From RGIG4708 sp045538875 (GTDB taxonomy: Bacteria; Bacillota; Clostridia; UMGS1810): 55,463 bases of DNA. The notes below the pieces were generated by a model. It did not search any database. It saw only the letters and a program-made list of their open reading frames with translations, and was not told where the DNA came from. Shown piece after piece: positions 19,138 through 26,887 of the stretch. The first letter of the stretch is position 1; every line of letters begins with the position of its first letter. The stretch covers positions 1 through 55,463 of the forward strand of contig JAZQEG010000021.1 in the NCBI GenBank assembly GCA_045538875.1. Direction: 5' to 3'. Made by a program: the position numbers and the translations under genes.

Positions 19138-19632
19138 ATGGATTTTAAAAGACGCGACAAGCACAACTACTACCTTGATATAGCCGAAACTGTGCTTGAG
19201 CGGGGCACATGCCTGCGACGCAACTACGGCTGTATTATAGTTAAAAATGACGAAATAGTTTCTACAGGTTACTCTGGCGCACCACGGGGCCGCAAAAACT
19301 GCCTTGACCTTGGTATATGCACAAGAGAAAAAATGAATATCCCGCGCGGTGAGCGTTACGAAATGTGCCGCAGTGTTCATTCGGAGCAAAATGCAATTAT
19401 ATCTGCCCCCCGAAGCGAAATGCTTGGCGCTACCCTTTACCTTGTGGGCAAGGTGTATTCAACAGGTGAGCTTGTGCCCGATGCAAGCTGCTGCGCACTT
19501 TGCAAACGAATGGTTATAAATGCAGGTATCGAAAAAGTAATTATCCGCAACGACCGCGACAATTACTCTATTGTAGAGGTTGCAAGCTGGATCGAAAATG
19601 ACGATTCCTTAAGCGGCTCGTACGGATATTGA
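19138..19632 (+). CDS. Deoxycytidylate deaminase (dCMP deaminase, ComEB-like)
   Basis: Converts dCMP to dUMP for thymidylate synthesis; cytoplasmic zinc enzyme. The 164 residues contain the zinc site HSEQNAI (His81, Glu83) and CALC (Cys119, Cys122), with the substrate loop NYGCIIVKN and TGYSGAPRG typical of the family. The extra Cys-rich stretch NCLDLGICTREK may hold a second zinc, as in other dCMP deaminases. It ends the argR-recN run. Confidence 0.93.
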   Translation: MDFKRRDKHNYYLDIAETVLERGTCLRRNYGCIIVKNDEIVSTGYSGAPRGRKNCLDLGICTREKMNIPRGERYEMCRSVHSEQNAIISAPRSEMLGATLYLVGKVYSTGELVPDASCCALCKRMVINAGIEKVIIRNDRDNYSIVEVASWIENDDSLSGSYGY

Positions 19633-19642
19633 GGAAAAAGCT

Positions 19643-19823
19643 GTGTCAAAATACAACGACAGCAATATTAAATTTTTGCAGCTTTTGTAAAAAGATATCC
19701 CGACACTGCATCAGCATCGGCAATAGAGCAGAAAAAAGACATTCACTCGGTATCAATATAAAAGCAAAAGTGGGCGACTTACAAAGTCTTATTAATGCAT
19801 ACCGCAACAGAAGACTCTCATAA
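19643..19823 (+). pseudogene. Decayed short gene with two frameshifts
   Basis: A GAGGA site and GTG at 19643 open a frame that stops after 15 codons (SKYNDSNIKFLQLL). A -1 shift near 19680 continues as VKRYPDTASASAIEQKKDIHS to a TAA near 19760, and a second shift there gives KAKVGDLQSLINAYRNRRLS to the stop at 19821. Joined, they would make a plausible hydrophilic protein of about 60 residues, so this looks like a gene with two frameshifts. I do not recognise the family. Chance or sequencing error is possible. Confidence 0.35.
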
Positions 19824-19853
19824 AAATGAATTCAAAAAATTTAAGCGTCTTAT

Positions 19854-19905
19854 ATGCCAAAGGGGTACGAGCGTGAAAGCACGCTCATACCCCTTTGGCA
19901 TTATT
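19854..19905. terminator. Long bidirectional hairpin between convergent genes
   Basis: Arms of 22 bases (19854-19875 and 19880-19901, core ATGCCAAAGGGGTA) pair with one mismatch around an AAAG loop. It lies between the dCMP deaminase side and the opposing GNAT gene, so it probably ends transcripts from both sides. Confidence 0.75.
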
Positions 19906-19913
19906 TGCTCATA

Positions 19914-20384
19914 TTACAATATTATTTCCAAACCAACCTTTTGAGGCTTTAGCCCGCATTTTTGGTAAAACTGCATTGCTCCCTCGTTGAGCGACCACAC
20001 ATTTAAAGTAAGGTTATAGCAGCCGCTTTGCTTTGCAAATTGTACCACATAATCGTACAGCTTACTGCCAATTTTTTGTCCTCTTATGTTTTCATCTACA
20101 CATAAATCATCAATATAAAGTGTTTTAACATCTGTCAAAATGTTGTCGTGTGTATGCTCAACAAATACGCAAAAAGCATATCCGAGCACATTGTCGCTTT
20201 CGTCTGCAGCCACAAATATAGGCTTTGTATCGTCTGCTAAAATATCAAGCAATTGTTCATCGGTATATTTTTTGCAGTTGCCCTTAAACAAATCAGGTCT
20301 GCCGTTGTGATGCACCATAAGCACCTGATTAAGTAATTTGTTTATTCCGATTATATCATTTGAATGTGCTCGTCTTATTATCAT
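19914..20384 (-). CDS. GNAT-family N-acetyltransferase
   Basis: An acetyl-CoA-dependent acetyltransferase of 156 residues. The GNAT fold is visible: IRRAHSNDIIGINKLL at the N-terminus, central beta strand IDDLCVDENIRGQKIGSKL carrying the acetyl-CoA P-loop (RGQKIGSKL), and the C-terminal NLTLNVWSLNEGAMQFYQKCGL strand-helix. The ATG at 20384 has GAGGTGG upstream; a start three codons earlier is less likely. Substrate unknown. Confidence 0.88.
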   Translation of the reverse strand: MIIRRAHSNDIIGINKLLNQVLMVHHNGRPDLFKGNCKKYTDEQLLDILADDTKPIFVAADESDNVLGYAFCVFVEHTHDNILTDVKTLYIDDLCVDENIRGQKIGSKLYDYVVQFAKQSGCYNLTLNVWSLNEGAMQFYQKCGLKPQKVGLEIIL

Positions 20385-20402
20385 TGTAACCACCTCAAAA
20401 AT

Positions 20403-20431
20403 ATTATACTACCAAGCCCAAATCCTGTCAA
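20403..20431 (-). promoter_or_regulatory. Consensus promoter of the GNAT gene
   Basis: On the minus strand TTGACA, 17 bases, TATAAT: a full match to the sigma-A consensus (-35 at 20426-20431, -10 at 20403-20408). Confidence 0.8.
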
Positions 20432-20436
20432 ATATA

Positions 20437-20465
20437 TTGATTTTTTATGTGTATTTTGGTAAAAT
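20437..20465 (+). promoter_or_regulatory. Promoter of the Nudix-mutS2 operon
   Basis: TTGATT (20437-20442), 17 bases, TAAAAT (20460-20465). It is back to back with the GNAT promoter. Confidence 0.6.
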
Positions 20466-20487
20466 ACCTATAAAGGATGTGTATAAC

Positions 20488-20949
20488 TTGAAACAAACTA
20501 CACTGTGTTATATTGAAAAAGATAACAAGTATCTTATGCTGTACCGCAATGCAAAACAAAATGATATAAATTACGGCAAGTGGTTGGGGCTTGGCGGCCA
20601 TTTGGAAAATGGCGAAACCCATCTTGAGTGTATGCTCCGAGAGGTTTATGAAGAAACTGGCCTTACACCAACAAAATACAAGTATCGTGGAGTTGTAAAT
20701 TTTATATCCGATATACATCAGGATGAGCAAATGCACCTTTATTCAATATACGAATACACAGGCAAAATTCACAAATGCAGCGAAGGCGAGCTAAAATGGA
20801 TCGACAAAAACAAAGTGGCACAGCTTGCACTCTGGGAAGGCGACAAAATATTTTTAAATATGATATCACAACCCGACACCGAGTTTTTTGAACTTACGCT
20901 CCATTATGACAAAAACAATCAACTGGTGGGCGTTAAAACAAAAAATTAA
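20488..20949 (+). CDS. Nudix hydrolase, MutT/8-oxo-dGTPase type
   Basis: 153 residues. The Nudix box is complete: GHLENGETHLECMLREVYEETG fits G-x5-E-x7-REUxEExGU, the divalent-metal site that hydrolyses nucleoside diphosphate-X compounds. The LCYIEKDNKYLMLYRN opening and ESxxxxxHxYS-like middle are those of MutT-type 8-oxo-dGTP diphosphatases in Firmicutes. The start chosen is TTG 20488 behind AAAGGA; the longer frame has no binding site. It is 13 bases ahead of mutS2. Confidence 0.88.
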   Translation: MKQTTLCYIEKDNKYLMLYRNAKQNDINYGKWLGLGGHLENGETHLECMLREVYEETGLTPTKYKYRGVVNFISDIHQDEQMHLYSIYEYTGKIHKCSEGELKWIDKNKVAQLALWEGDKIFLNMISQPDTEFFELTLHYDKNNQLVGVKTKN

Positions 20950-20962
20950 AGGCAGGATATAT

Positions 20963-23317
20963 ATGAACAAAAAAACAATCAAAACTCTTGAATTTGATAA
21001 AATTGCACAAAAAATAGCATCGTATGCAGTTATGGATGTTACAAAAAATACCGCAAAAAATATCAAAATCGAAACTAATATTGATAAAGTTAATATGCTG
21101 CAAAGCGAAACTGAAAAGGGATGCGAGCTTATTACCAAAAAAGGCAATCCTCCTATTTTTTGTGTTGATGATATCCGCTCTGCAGTAAAAAGATGCGAGC
21201 TTTCGGGGGTACTTTCACCACGAGAGTTACTTTCGGTTGCAAAGCTGCTCAAAACCGCACGCAGCTTTAAAGTATATCCTGATGATGTAGATTGCGGCCC
21301 ACTTGATGAACATATTGAGGCACTGTATGCCGACAAGGCACTTGAAAATAAAATATTTTCAATAATTATAGATGACGAAACAATTGCAGATGATGCCTCA
21401 CCAGAGCTTAGCGACATACGCCGCAAAATGAAAGGCGCAAACAAAAAAGTAAAAGATATTTTGCAGGATATGATAGTAAAATACTCAAAATATCTTCAGG
21501 AGCAAATTGTTACCCTCAGGGACGACAGATATGTTATCCCTGTAAAAAGCGAATACAGAGGTGAGGTGCGCGGTATACTTCACGATACTTCTGCAACAGG
21601 CGCAACACTTTTTATAGAGCCTGCATCGGTTGTTGATGTTAACAACGAAATAAGAGAGCTTACCGTTAAAGAATCACAAGAGGTAAAACGCATACTTGCA
21701 CAGCTCAGTGCTGACATTGCTGACATATCAAAGGTTATACTTATGACATATTCGGTTGTTTTGGAGCTTGACCTTATATTTGCACGCAGCAAATATTCAC
21801 TTGCAACCGACAGCTTTCGCCCTGTGTTAAACAACAAGGGATATACCGACCTTCAAAAAGCACGGCACCCTCTTATTGATAAAAACAAGGTTGTCCCGTC
21901 TGATATCAGACTTGGCAGAGACTTTGACACCCTTGTGGTAACAGGGCCAAACACGGGCGGCAAAACGGTTGTGCTCAAAACAATGGGGCTGTTAACACTT
22001 ATGGCGCAGGCGGGGCTGCATATCCCTGCACGGGAGGGCTCTGTTGTGGCAGTGTTTGACAACATATTTGCCGACATTGGCGATGAGCAAAGCATAGAGC
22101 AAAGCCTTTCTACATTTTCATCTCACATGGTAAATATTGTGGATATACTCAAAAAGGTTTCACCCGGCAGCCTTTGCCTGTTTGATGAGCTTGGAGCAGG
22201 TACCGACCCTATAGAGGGTGCTTCGCTTGCAGTAAGCATACTCGAAAATGTGCGCTCGCTCGGAGCAAAAACAATAGCAACAACTCATTACAGTGAGCTA
22301 AAAATGTATGCACTTACAACCGACAGAGTAGAAAATGCAAGCTGCGAATTTAATGTTGATACACTTGCACCAACATACAAATTGCTTATTGGTATACCGG
22401 GCAAAAGCAACGCTTTTGCCATTTCTAAAAAGCTTGGGCTTGATGACTCCATAATCGAGAGTGCAAAAAATCACCTTGCAAGCGAAAATATAAAATTTGA
22501 AGATGTTATTACAAGCCTTGAACAAACAAGGACAGACCTGCAAAAGCAAAAAGAAAAAGCAGATGCCTTTAAGCGCGATGCCGAAAAGCTCAAAGCTGAC
22601 ACTGCAAACACTAATCGACTGCTTAAAGATAAAACAGACAAAATTATAGAACGCGCACGAATGGAAGCAAAGCAAATTCTTGACGAGGCAAAAGAAACTG
22701 CAGACGAAATTATAAAAGAAATGCGCAATCTTTCCAAGCAAGCAAACCTTGCGGAGGCGGAAAATGAGCGCCGCAAAATTACCGAAAAATCAAAGAAAAA
22801 CAGCGAAAAGCTGTCGGAAAGTTTGTTTAAAACAAACATAAGCTACAAAGCTCCAAAAACAGTTAAGCCAGGCGACGATGTGGAAATTGTAAAGCTTGGC
22901 CAAAAAGGCATTGTTGTAACCGAACCTGATGGCAAGGGCGATATTATGGTAAAGGTTGGCATTATGAAAATAAAGTCAAACCTTTCTGATATCAGAATGG
23001 TTGAGGAGCCAAAGCCGGCAAAAGCCAAAAATCCAACCCGTTCAAATGGCAGCAGCTCTCCCTCAAAAACAATGTCACTTTCACCAGAGCTTGATGTTCG
23101 AGGCGAAACGGTAGACACCGCCTGCATACTTATAGACAAATTCCTTGACGATGCAATTATGTCATCGCTTGGCCAGGTGCGCATAGTACACGGCAAGGGC
23201 ACAGGGCAGCTGCGCACAGGTATTCACAGGTACCTCAAAACCTTAAGTTATGTAAAATCGTACAGGCTTGGTGTGTTTGGCGAAGGCGACAGCGGCGTAA
23301 CTGTTGTCGAAATTTAA
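20963..23317 (+). CDS. mutS2: Endonuclease MutS2 / ribosome-rescue factor RqcU
   Basis: 784 residues. Walker A GPNTGGKTV (about residue 330), Walker B LFDELGAGTDPIEG and the TTHY motif form the MutS-type ATPase. A long Lys/Glu-rich coiled coil (about 515-620) follows, then a KOW-like beta domain and a C-terminal Smr nuclease domain (last ~75 residues) with LDVRG and HGKGTG. The family suppresses homologous recombination and, in Bacillus, splits collided ribosomes. ATG 20963 is preceded by GGCAGGA; it shares a transcript with the Nudix gene. Confidence 0.95.
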   Translation: MNKKTIKTLEFDKIAQKIASYAVMDVTKNTAKNIKIETNIDKVNMLQSETEKGCELITKKGNPPIFCVDDIRSAVKRCELSGVLSPRELLSVAKLLKTARSFKVYPDDVDCGPLDEHIEALYADKALENKIFSIIIDDETIADDASPELSDIRRKMKGANKKVKDILQDMIVKYSKYLQEQIVTLRDDRYVIPVKSEYRGEVRGILHDTSATGATLFIEPASVVDVNNEIRELTVKESQEVKRILAQLSADIADISKVILMTYSVVLELDLIFARSKYSLATDSFRPVLNNKGYTDLQKARHPLIDKNKVVPSDIRLGRDFDTLVVTGPNTGGKTVVLKTMGLLTLMAQAGLHIPAREGSVVAVFDNIFADIGDEQSIEQSLSTFSSHMVNIVDILKKVSPGSLCLFDELGAGTDPIEGASLAVSILENVRSLGAKTIATTHYSELKMYALTTDRVENASCEFNVDTLAPTYKLLIGIPGKSNAFAISKKLGLDDSIIESAKNHLASENIKFEDVITSLEQTRTDLQKQKEKADAFKRDAEKLKADTANTNRLLKDKTDKIIERARMEAKQILDEAKETADEIIKEMRNLSKQANLAEAENERRKITEKSKKNSEKLSESLFKTNISYKAPKTVKPGDDVEIVKLGQKGIVVTEPDGKGDIMVKVGIMKIKSNLSDIRMVEEPKPAKAKNPTRSNGSSSPSKTMSLSPELDVRGETVDTACILIDKFLDDAIMSSLGQVRIVHGKGTGQLRTGIHRYLKTLSYVKSYRLGVFGEGDSGVTVVEI

Positions 23318-23359
23318 TCAGTTTAAGATTGATTTATAAAGAGATATTATTGTATTTTA

Positions 23360-23597
23360 GAAAAATGCTGTAATCCGCAAACTGCGTTCAAAAAACTTAA
23401 CAAACTGTAATTTTTTCATTTGGCGTTTTGTTGGCACGCGCAAAAGCCGTCGAAATTTTTTCGCCGTGTTTGCGCTAAAATGACGAAATCTGTCGGGAAC
23501 TTATCTTGTTTTCGTCATTTTACCTTCTAAAACGCCAACTGAAAAAAACAGTTTGTAAAGCCTTTATCAATGCAGTATTCGGATTGCAGCATTTTTC
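23360..23597. repeat. Y-shaped palindromic element, unit 1
   Basis: Bases 23360-23432 and 23522-23597 are reverse complements over about 75 bases with scattered mismatches (for example GAAAAATGCTGTAATCCG at 23360 against CGGATTGCAGCATTTTTC at 23580, and TTGGCGTTTT against AAAACGCCAA). The stem carries two apical hairpins: 23433-23476 (GGCACGCGC...TTTGCGC) and 23477-23521 (AAAATGACGAAA...TTTCGTCATTTT). The result is a three-way-junction fold. No coding sequence overlaps it; it lies 42 bases after mutS2. Confidence 0.85.
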
Positions 23598-23613
23598 AAA
23601 AAGCGCGCACTCT

Positions 23614-23862
23614 TTAGCAAAATCGGTACAAAACAGAGTCTGCCTATGATATGGTTTTTACAAGTTGTTTTTAGATTTCGCCCGATTTGATGGTAAAATG
23701 CCAAGAACAAAAATAAGTTCCATAATTATCTTGGCATTTTAGCGCAAACACGACGAAAAAATTTCGTCGGCCTTGCGCGTGCCATTAAATCGGACAAAAT
23801 CTAAATTACAAATTGTTAAACCACTTATCATCCGCAGACGAAGTTTGCACCGATTTTTCCTA
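23614..23862. repeat. Y-shaped palindromic element, unit 2 (inverted relative to unit 1)
   Basis: Bases 23614-23693 pair with 23781-23862 over about 80 bases (for example AGATTTCGCCCGATTT against AAATCGGACAAAATCT). Two apical hairpins sit at 23694-23741 (TAAAATGCCAAG...CTTGGCATTTTA) and 23742-23783 (GCGCAAACACGACG...CGTCGGCCTTGCGC). The hairpins are in the opposite order to unit 1. The GCGC hairpin is nearly identical to unit 1's in reverse complement, while the long stems differ in sequence yet each stays self-complementary. Confidence 0.85.
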
Positions 23863-23902
23863 AAAACCATCTTAATATATCGCACAATTCATAAAAGCTT
23901 TA

Positions 23903-23927
23903 CCTCATCATATATTATGATGAGGTG
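23903..23927 (+). promoter_or_regulatory. Hairpin overlapping the spmA ribosome binding site
   Basis: A perfect 10-bp stem CCTCATCATA-TAT-TATGATGAGG (23903-23925) includes the GAGG of the GAGGTG site (23922-23927) and is followed by six T and then the ATG at 23934. It could mask the site, or act as a terminator for upstream transcription. Confidence 0.55.
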
Positions 23928-23933
23928 TTTTTT

Positions 23934-24518
23934 ATGCTTAACATTATATGGATTTTTTTGATGTTGATATCTTTTGTGTGCGCCGCAGCTACGGGCAATA
24001 TGGAATCTTTTGGCACTTCCCTTGTGCAAAGCGGTGCATCCGCCGTTGAGTTTTTGTTTTCAATAGGCGGGATGATGGCAATGTGGTCAGGCTTTATGGC
24101 CATTGCCGAAAAATCAGGCCTTACCGACAAAATAGCAGTTGTTTTGTCACCACTTATAAAATGGTTGTTTGACGCAGCAAAAAATGACGAAAAGTGCAAA
24201 AATGCAATTTCTATGAATATGGTTGCAAACTTTTTGGGGCTGTCTAACGCGGCAACGCCTCTCGGGCTTAAAGCAATGAAGCTGCTTGCCGAAAAAAATA
24301 CACAAGGCCACATTGCAAGCCGCGATATGTGTATGCTTGCCGTTGTAAACAGCGCATCCATTCAGCTTATACCCTCAACCCTTATTGCTATGCGCACTGC
24401 AGCAGGGTGCGCTAACCCCGGTGGAATAATTTTACCCATTTGGATAGTGTCGCTTATTACCGCTGCAAGCGGAATATTTTTGGCAAAAATGTTTGGTCGA
24501 AAGGAATACAAACAATGA
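23934..24518 (+). CDS. spmA: Spore maturation protein A
   Basis: A membrane protein (194 residues, about five hydrophobic segments) of the SpmA/nucleoside-recognition (Gate) family. With SpmB it is needed for core dehydration and heat resistance of spores. Family hallmarks are the GGMMAMWSGFMAIAEKSGL stretch, FLGLSNAATPLGLKAM and NSASIQLIPSTLIAMR. The ATG at 23934 sits behind GAGGTG. The ATGA overlap with spmB shows a two-gene operon. Its presence is direct evidence that the organism descends from endospore formers. Confidence 0.95.
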   Translation: MLNIIWIFLMLISFVCAAATGNMESFGTSLVQSGASAVEFLFSIGGMMAMWSGFMAIAEKSGLTDKIAVVLSPLIKWLFDAAKNDEKCKNAISMNMVANFLGLSNAATPLGLKAMKLLAEKNTQGHIASRDMCMLAVVNSASIQLIPSTLIAMRTAAGCANPGGIILPIWIVSLITAASGIFLAKMFGRKEYKQ

Positions 24519-25036
24519 AAATTATATCTGTATGGGCAATCCCTGTTTTTGCGTTTTGTATTATATTGTACGGCTTTACAAAAAAAATAAATGTGTTTGA
24601 CACATTTATGGAGGGTACAAAAAGCGGTTTTAAAGCTGTGATTTCTATTGCACCTGCAATTGTGGGGCTTTTTGCGGCAATCGGAGTTTTTCGCAGCTCA
24701 GGCGCAATGGATATTTTGGCAGCATTGTTATCGCCCATAACAAACAAGCTAGGCATACCGTCATCGCTAATTAACTTTGCTCTGCTGCGACCAGTGTCGG
24801 GCAGCGGTGCACTTGCTCTTGCCCGTGATATTTTTGAAGCAGAGGGTGCAGACTCCTTTGTATCATTTGCCACATCAATTATGATGGGCTCCACCGAAAC
24901 TACATTTTACACTTTAGCGGTGTATTTTGGCTCAGTAGGCATAAGAAAAACGCGGTATGCGCCCGCGTGTTCTCTTTTTGCTGATTGTGTAAGCTTTGTT
25001 ATGTCATTTGTTATTGCTAAATTTTTATTTGTTTAA
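24515..25036 (+). CDS. spmB: Spore maturation protein B
   Basis: 173 residues with a nucleoside-recognition (Gate) domain. Features are KSGFKAVISIAPAIVGLFAAIGVFR read in pieces, LLRPVSGSGALA and MMGSTETTFYTLAVYFG. It starts at the ATG overlapping the spmA stop (ATGA). Its 3' end overlaps the convergent yfcE-like gene by 20 bases, so the two coding regions share sequence on opposite strands. Confidence 0.95.
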   Translation: MKIISVWAIPVFAFCIILYGFTKKINVFDTFMEGTKSGFKAVISIAPAIVGLFAAIGVFRSSGAMDILAALLSPITNKLGIPSSLINFALLRPVSGSGALALARDIFEAEGADSFVSFATSIMMGSTETTFYTLAVYFGSVGIRKTRYAPACSLFADCVSFVMSFVIAKFLFV

Positions 25037-25550
25037 TAATATTTCCGTCAAAATCCTTCCACTCAAAACTCCTGTCACTATATATAACATATCCGTGATG
25101 GGAGTTTTCTTTAGGGATAGAAACCGAGCCTGGATTAATATATACATACCCATCCCTCTGCTCATATGCAGGGATGTGAGTGTGACCTGCAAGCAGTATG
25201 CTGGCAGGCGCACATTTTATATCATCTATATGATGCCCATGAGTTGCATACATAGTAAGGCCCATGTCAAAAATTGTACAACAGTCCGAAAGGATATTAA
25301 AATCAAGCACCATCTGGTCAACCTCTGTATCGCAGTTGCCCCTTAAGCACAAAATGCTGTCTGCTATGGAATTTAGCATATCAATTACCTGTTTTGGTGC
25401 ATAGTCACGCGGCAGGTCGTTGCGGGGGCCGTGGTACAATATATCGCCCAAAAGGAGCATTTTGTCGGGTTTTTCGTCACTATACTTTTCCAAAAGCTTT
25501 TTGCAATAATAGCTGCTGCCGTGAATATCTGAGGCAATTAGCAATTTCAT
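25017..25550 (-). CDS. YfcE/MJ0936-family phosphodiesterase
   Basis: A cytoplasmic metallophosphoesterase of 177 residues. The five-motif calcineurin-like signature is complete: SDIHG (Asp8, His10), LLGDILYHGP, LRGNCD, THGHH and LAGHTHIP. Family members hydrolyse phosphodiesters with Mn2+. It is the last gene of the long minus-strand run. In many Firmicutes a gene of this family accompanies rdgB, which lies upstream here. Confidence 0.93.
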   Translation of the reverse strand: MKLLIASDIHGSSYYCKKLLEKYSDEKPDKMLLLGDILYHGPRNDLPRDYAPKQVIDMLNSIADSILCLRGNCDTEVDQMVLDFNILSDCCTIFDMGLTMYATHGHHIDDIKCAPASILLAGHTHIPAYEQRDGYVYINPGSVSIPKENSHHGYVIYSDRSFEWKDFDGNIIKQIKI

Positions 25551-25605
25551 TGGTGCATCAGTTCCTTTCGTTTAGGCAATTATGCCCATATGGGCTGTAC
25601 AAAGT

Positions 25606-26235
25606 CTATTCAAGCTCAAAATCAGATTTTGGATGCTTGCAAAGAGGGCACACCCAGCTATCTGGCAAATCCTCAAATTTTACCGATTCAACAGAGTTGT
25701 CGTAGCGGTAGCCGCAAATTTTGCACACCCACACCTGACCATTTGAAGCTTGTTTTTGCGGCTGCGGCTTTATGTGAGCAAAGTAGTATTCATATGTTGC
25801 ACTGCCATCTTCACTTAGCACCTCGCAATTGTCGAGAGTTGCAACAAACACATAATGTGTACCTGCATCGGTAACATTTTGTACAGTGCATGCAAAATAA
25901 GCATTTGTGCCTTTTGTAATATATGCAATTCCGTTTTTGTCGCGGTCAAAATCATTAAATGCATCAAACTTGTTTGTATTCCGTCCGCTTGAAAATCCAA
26001 AATGTTCAAAAAGCGAAAACTTGGCACTTTTGGAAATTACAGACAAGTTAAATTTGTTTGTTTTTTGTATCATTTGTGTAGTATAGTTGTCTTTATTTAC
26101 TGCAAGGAGTATTTTGTTTGGTGTGTTTGTAACCTGAATTGCGGTGTTTATTATGCAACCATTGTCAAAATCCCCATCCTTTGCAGTTAAAACAAACAAT
26201 CCGTACGAAAGTTTAAAAAGCGCATTGTCGTTCAT
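25606..26235 (-). CDS. Flavin reductase-rubredoxin fusion (high-molecular-weight rubredoxin)
   Basis: 209 residues. Positions 1 to about 155 form an FMN-binding split-barrel flavin reductase domain (LFKLSYGLFVLTAKDGDFDNGCIIN, with TAIQVTNTP and HFGFSSGR). Positions about 165-209 form a rubredoxin with CKICG and CPLCK supplying the four iron-binding Cys. Such proteins pass electrons from NAD(P)H-linked flavin to diiron flavoproteins or rubrerythrins that remove O2 or peroxide in anaerobes. The partner oxidase is not in the window. Confidence 0.9.
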   Translation of the reverse strand: MNDNALFKLSYGLFVLTAKDGDFDNGCIINTAIQVTNTPNKILLAVNKDNYTTQMIQKTNKFNLSVISKSAKFSLFEHFGFSSGRNTNKFDAFNDFDRDKNGIAYITKGTNAYFACTVQNVTDAGTHYVFVATLDNCEVLSEDGSATYEYYFAHIKPQPQKQASNGQVWVCKICGYRYDNSVESVKFEDLPDSWVCPLCKHPKSDFELE

Positions 26236-26275
26236 AATAAGTTCCCTCTTTTAAAATAAAGTTTAATTATGCACA

Positions 26276-26818
26276 CTACAACAAGTTTTCGTCGTACTGC
26301 GCGCGTATACCGCCAATAAATTTGGGGCGTGTACGTGCTGCCGAAACAATTGCCTTTCCAATTTTTTCGGTTTTTAGTTTAACAGGCACAGCTACTTTTT
26401 TAAGGTGCATACCAATAAGGGTAAGCCCTATGTCAAGCCCTGCATCTGCTTTAATCTCTTCCACAACAACAGCATCCTTCATTCCGCTAAACGCTGCAGT
26501 TGCAAACGAGCCTCCTGCCTTTGGCTGAGGTACAACATTTACAATTTCACAATTCCCAATTGCCGCTCTCTCTATTACAATAGCGCGGTTGAGGTGCTCG
26601 CAGCATTGTGCCGCCACATATATACCTTTGTTGCTAAAAATTTGGTATATGGCTTCAAAAATAATTTTGCCAAGCTCAGTGTTGGAATCGGTCCCCCACT
26701 TTGAGCCAAGCACAGTGCTTGTTGAGCATCCTACAACAACTATATCACCCGATTTTAAATTTGCCAGGCTTATAAGCTCCTCACATGCGTTTTTACATTG
26801 CATAATTATTTGTTCCAT
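26276..26818 (-). CDS. TIGR01440/UPF0340 family protein (YwlG-like)
   Basis: 180 residues of a conserved Firmicute family without an established biochemical role. Recognised by VVGCSTSTVLGSKWGTDSN, AAQCCEHLNRAIVIE, VPQPKAGGSFATAAF and the DIGLTLIGMHLK...VPVK end. Cysteines and His in CCEHLNR suggest a metal or active-site cluster (inference). The start chosen is the ATG at 26818, after GAAAGAAGG; a TTG seven codons earlier overlaps that site. Confidence 0.88.
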   Translation of the reverse strand: MEQIIMQCKNACEELISLANLKSGDIVVVGCSTSTVLGSKWGTDSNTELGKIIFEAIYQIFSNKGIYVAAQCCEHLNRAIVIERAAIGNCEIVNVVPQPKAGGSFATAAFSGMKDAVVVEEIKADAGLDIGLTLIGMHLKKVAVPVKLKTEKIGKAIVSAARTRPKFIGGIRAQYDENLL

Positions 26819-26887
26819 TAAAAAGCCTTCTTTCAACAATTATATTGAATTAAAAATTGTTTTATTATTCAAATTAATATTTTTGAA

